Assembly: GCA_900315125.1 (NCBI GenBank)
Contig: OMXT01000034.1
Span: forward strand, 1-38,533
Reading direction: 5' to 3'
DNA: 38,533 nucleotides
Source: an uncultured Eubacteriales bacterium
GTDB lineage: Bacteria > Bacillota > Clostridia > Peptostreptococcales > Anaerovoracaceae
Made by a program: the position numbers and the translations under genes. This document shows, one piece after another, positions 36,268 through 38,533 of the stretch. Numbering within the stretch: the stretch's first letter is position 1; each line of letters opens with the position of its first letter. Below the pieces are notes generated by a model that ran no database searches, was not told the DNA's origin, and saw only the letters and a program-made list of their open reading frames with translations.

Positions 36268-36320
36268 TCTAAAAATAACGGAACTGCCCCAGGCAAAATT
36301 ACTCATCCCGGAACAGTCCC
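36268..36320 (-). terminator. Intrinsic terminator of the second GRE gene
   Basis: On the minus strand GGGACTGTTCCGGG pairs with CCTGGGGCAGTTCC (14 bp with several G-T pairs), followed by GTTATTTTTAG. It stands about 45 bases beyond the GRE stop and just upstream of the higA-type ribosome site, so it insulates the two same-strand genes. Confidence 0.7.
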
Positions 36321-36366
36321 ATTTTACTCCTCTTTATTCTTTTAGCTCGGTGACAGCGTCCCCCGA

Positions 36367-38533
36367 TCAGACACCTCTCTGAATGGTCCTGTCAATGATG
36401 TTGTTCTGGATCTCCTCGTTCAGGTCAACGAAGTAAGCGGAATATCCGGCAACGCGGACGATGATGTTTCTGTAATCCTCCGGATGCTTCTGAGCAGCTC
36501 TCAGCGTCTCATCGCTGAGAACGTTAATCTGGATGTGATATCCTCCCTCATTGAAGTGAGCGCGGAATACGGTCTCGATGATATCCAGTCCCTTTTCGCC
36601 TGCAGCGATGGTCGGGTCGAAACGCTGGTTCAACAGCAGTCCGCTGAGGGGCACTTCCTGATCGCAGCAGGACAGGGACTTGACGACAGCGGTCGGTCCG
36701 TTGGTATCCATGCCGATCATCGGGGAAACGTTGTCAGCCAGCGGTGTTCCCGCATGTCTGCCGTCCGGCGTAGCGCCTGTGAAACGTCCCATCTCTACGT
36801 TGTAAGCCTGGGTAGCTACGACGATGGTCAGCGGTCCGCCCTGAGCGTCGTGATGCTTGCGCAGCGCTTCGTCGATCATGTTCATGAGCCAGTGACCGTA
36901 CTGGTCTACCTCTTCATTATCGTTGCCGAACTTGGGCGCCCGGTTGATCAGCATCTGACGCAGGTCTTCTCTTCCTTCGAAGTCAGAATCCAGCAGTTCG
37001 ACCAGCTGTTCCATGCTGATCGCCTTCTTATTGAATACACACTCCTCTATGGCAGCCAGAGAGTCGATGATGTTTGCCCATCCAGATACAGCTACTGTGG
37101 AATAATGATGATCGGATCCGCCCTGCTGGAGCATCAGGCCCTTGTCCATGCATCCGTCGGAGAACAGGGATCCGGTGATGGTGGGCATCATGACTGCGTG
37201 AGCGCCCAGCGTCTTGTTGAAGAGTGTGACGTACTTGTCCAGGAAGAAGTTGAACTGTGTTTCCAGCGCGTCTTCCACATCCTTGATGGATTTGAAATTT
37301 CTCGGATCGCCGGTCTTGGGCCCCAGCTGCTTTCCGCTGGTTGTGTCCACTCCATTGTGAAGCATGATGTCCAGGATCTTCGTCGGGTTGATATATCCCG
37401 CATTGCTCTGGAAGTCGGTCTTGCCCAGTACATGGGGCTCGATGCATCCGCAGATGCCCCAGTCTCTCGCTTCCTTCAGGGTGAATCCCAGCTGCAGCAG
37501 GTATGTGATAGCCGCGGTATCGTTGTAGAATGCAGGATGACCGCCGCTGTCTCTTGCGACTTCGATGGCCAGACGGAATGTCTCTTCATCTACATGGGGA
37601 TGATAGCGGAAGGAAATGCAGGGTTCGTCTGTCTGCAGATCCCTCATGCAGCGCAGGAATACTCTGGTCAGCTCGTTGCAGCCGTCGGTCCCGTCGGGCA
37701 GAACGCCGCCCAGCATGATGTGCATCCACAGCGGATTGCCCGGGTCTGCCTCAGACTCGTGCTCCGTACGGACGTTCCAGATCTCGGCAATCTTGATCTT
37801 AAACTCATGAATGATATCAGCGAAATATTCTTCCGGCTTGCCCTCTGCCTTTTCCTTCTCGAAGAAAGGATACATGTACTGGTCGAAACGGCCCAGGGTA
37901 TGGTCGCCGCCGGCAGTCTCCATGGTCAGGCACATATGGGTGAACCATACGAGCTGAACTGCCTGGAGGAATGTCTTGGGCGCATATTCCGGCACGGTGC
38001 GGCAGTTCTCCGCGATGGTCAGCAGCTCCTGCTTTCTCACCGGATCCTGGCATTCTGCCGCCTGCTGATCCGCCAGATCCGCGTAACGGTGAGCGAAATT
38101 GATGATGCCCTCCATGACGATAATCATCGCTTCCCAGTTTACTCTTCTCAGTCCGTCAGAGATATCATCATAAGTCAGGTCGGCGATGTGCTTCTTGCAC
38201 ACGTCGATATAGTAACGGTATCCGTGCTTGATAAGTTCGGGATAATTGGGGGAATGGCACATGGTAGACTGGTTGCAGATGCCGTGTGTCATGATGCCCA
38301 CCTCGAGACAGGTCTTTGTAATATCATCATCCTCCTCGAGGGTCTCCGTGTAATCCCCGAAGGAATAACCCTTCCATGTCTCCGCCATCTGGCGCAGCTC
38401 TTCTTTCTCACCGGGCAGGAACTCCAGCTTGTCGAACTTACGGGTGTCCAGCGTCTCCAGGTCACGGCGCAGCCACGCGGTCATGTCCGGATACATGTTG
38501 ACGCCCTGCCAGCGGGATGTGGTGCGGCCTACC
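36367..38533 (-). CDS. Glycyl radical enzyme, dehydratase/eliminase type (5' end outside window)
   Basis: The reading frame stays open to the right edge (upstream of a Met at 38496 it reads GRTTSRWQGVN, homologous to the substrate-loop region of other GREs), so about 70-90 N-terminal residues lie outside. The thiyl Cys and general-base Glu are in the canonical GCIEP (Glu codon 37438-37440). The glycyl radical loop is RVAGYSAYF, with the Gly codon at 36445-36447; the spacing of 333 residues is normal. CHSPNYPELI carries the conserved His. This fits the glycerol/propanediol/hydroxyproline dehydratase and choline-lyase-like families, but the substrate cannot be assigned by eye. It is clearly different from the GRE at 30804-33191. 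No own activase is visible in the window. Confidence 0.92.
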   Translation of the reverse strand, partial: VGRTTSRWQGVNMYPDMTAWLRRDLETLDTRKFDKLEFLPGEKEELRQMAETWKGYSFGDYTETLEEDDDITKTCLEVGIMTHGICNQSTMCHSPNYPELIKHGYRYYIDVCKKHIADLTYDDISDGLRRVNWEAMIIVMEGIINFAHRYADLADQQAAECQDPVRKQELLTIAENCRTVPEYAPKTFLQAVQLVWFTHMCLTMETAGGDHTLGRFDQYMYPFFEKEKAEGKPEEYFADIIHEFKIKIAEIWNVRTEHESEADPGNPLWMHIMLGGVLPDGTDGCNELTRVFLRCMRDLQTDEPCISFRYHPHVDEETFRLAIEVARDSGGHPAFYNDTAAITYLLQLGFTLKEARDWGICGCIEPHVLGKTDFQSNAGYINPTKILDIMLHNGVDTTSGKQLGPKTGDPRNFKSIKDVEDALETQFNFFLDKYVTLFNKTLGAHAVMMPTITGSLFSDGCMDKGLMLQQGGSDHHYSTVAVSGWANIIDSLAAIEECVFNKKAISMEQLVELLDSDFEGREDLRQMLINRAPKFGNDNEEVDQYGHWLMNMIDEALRKHHDAQGGPLTIVVATQAYNVEMGRFTGATPDGRHAGTPLADNVSPMIGMDTNGPTAVVKSLSCCDQEVPLSGLLLNQRFDPTIAAGEKGLDIIETVFRAHFNEGGYHIQINVLSDETLRAAQKHPEDYRNIIVRVAGYSAYFVDLNEEIQNNIIDRTIQRGV

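Noticed and set aside
36367-38533. Assignment of the second GRE as trans-4-hydroxyproline dehydratase (HypD) because ProC is present
   Set aside because: Motif spacing is shared by all dehydratase-type GREs, the diagnostic HypD residues could not be aligned by eye, and ProC carries the operator of the B12 cluster instead.

Overview
The window looks like a chromosomal segment of a strictly anaerobic, amino-acid-fermenting member of the Firmicutes (class Clostridia). I infer this from strong GGAGG-type ribosome sites, a nine-gene V-type ATPase in Enterococcus-like gene order with a sodium-type rotor, two oxygen-sensitive glycyl radical enzymes (GREs), a B12-dependent mutase-like enzyme with a MutL-type partner, and moderately high GC with AT-rich intergenic promoters. 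No rRNA, tRNA, CRISPR array, insertion sequence or phage gene was seen.

Layout. 1-1113: a two-gene type II toxin-antitoxin operon with a consensus promoter, a palindromic operator at the start point and a nested bidirectional terminator. 1140-4441 (minus): polyphosphate metabolism, ppx followed by ppk1 with overlapping ends. 4442-4911: a 470-base stretch without a credible gene. 4912-13483 (minus): the V-ATPase operon G/H-I-K-E-C-F-A-B-D. 13770-19212: a purine/pyrimidine-type permease, a divergent PucR regulator, an M29/NicX-like hydrolase and a PepV-like dipeptidase. 19325-25940 (minus): ProC, a GntR/FCD regulator, a single-chain B12 mutase-like enzyme, a MutL/GlmL-type ATPase and a sodium:neurotransmitter-symporter-type transporter. 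26017-27914: a divergent LysR and EamA-transporter pair. 27923-35931: a sigma-54 activator and an AraC regulator divergent from a GRE, its activase and two DUF genes (DUF4037, DUF4125). 35928-36245: a solitary HigA-type antitoxin. 36367-38533: a second GRE that runs off the right edge.

Best candidates for new biology. (1) 19325-25940 reads as one regulon. A 17-base motif close to TCATACAACAGGYATGA occurs at the promoters of proC, of gntR and of the transporter-mutL-mutase operon, and a fourth copy lies in a perfect 25-base palindrome beside a consensus -35 box. This suggests sodium-coupled uptake of an amino acid, B12-dependent rearrangement, and reduction of a cyclic imine by ProC, under one GntR repressor. 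The substrate is unknown. (2) The GRE at 30804-33191 has Gln where GRE dehydratases and eliminases carry the catalytic Glu (GCVQP instead of GCVEP), and a Cys/Gly tail GGGCGCGC. It has a dedicated activase and may share a locus with DUF4037/DUF4125 proteins. The neighbouring GRE (36367-38533) keeps the normal GCIEP motif.

All functions are read from motifs and family knowledge. No search or structure prediction was run. Start codons were set by ribosome-binding sites where these decide.
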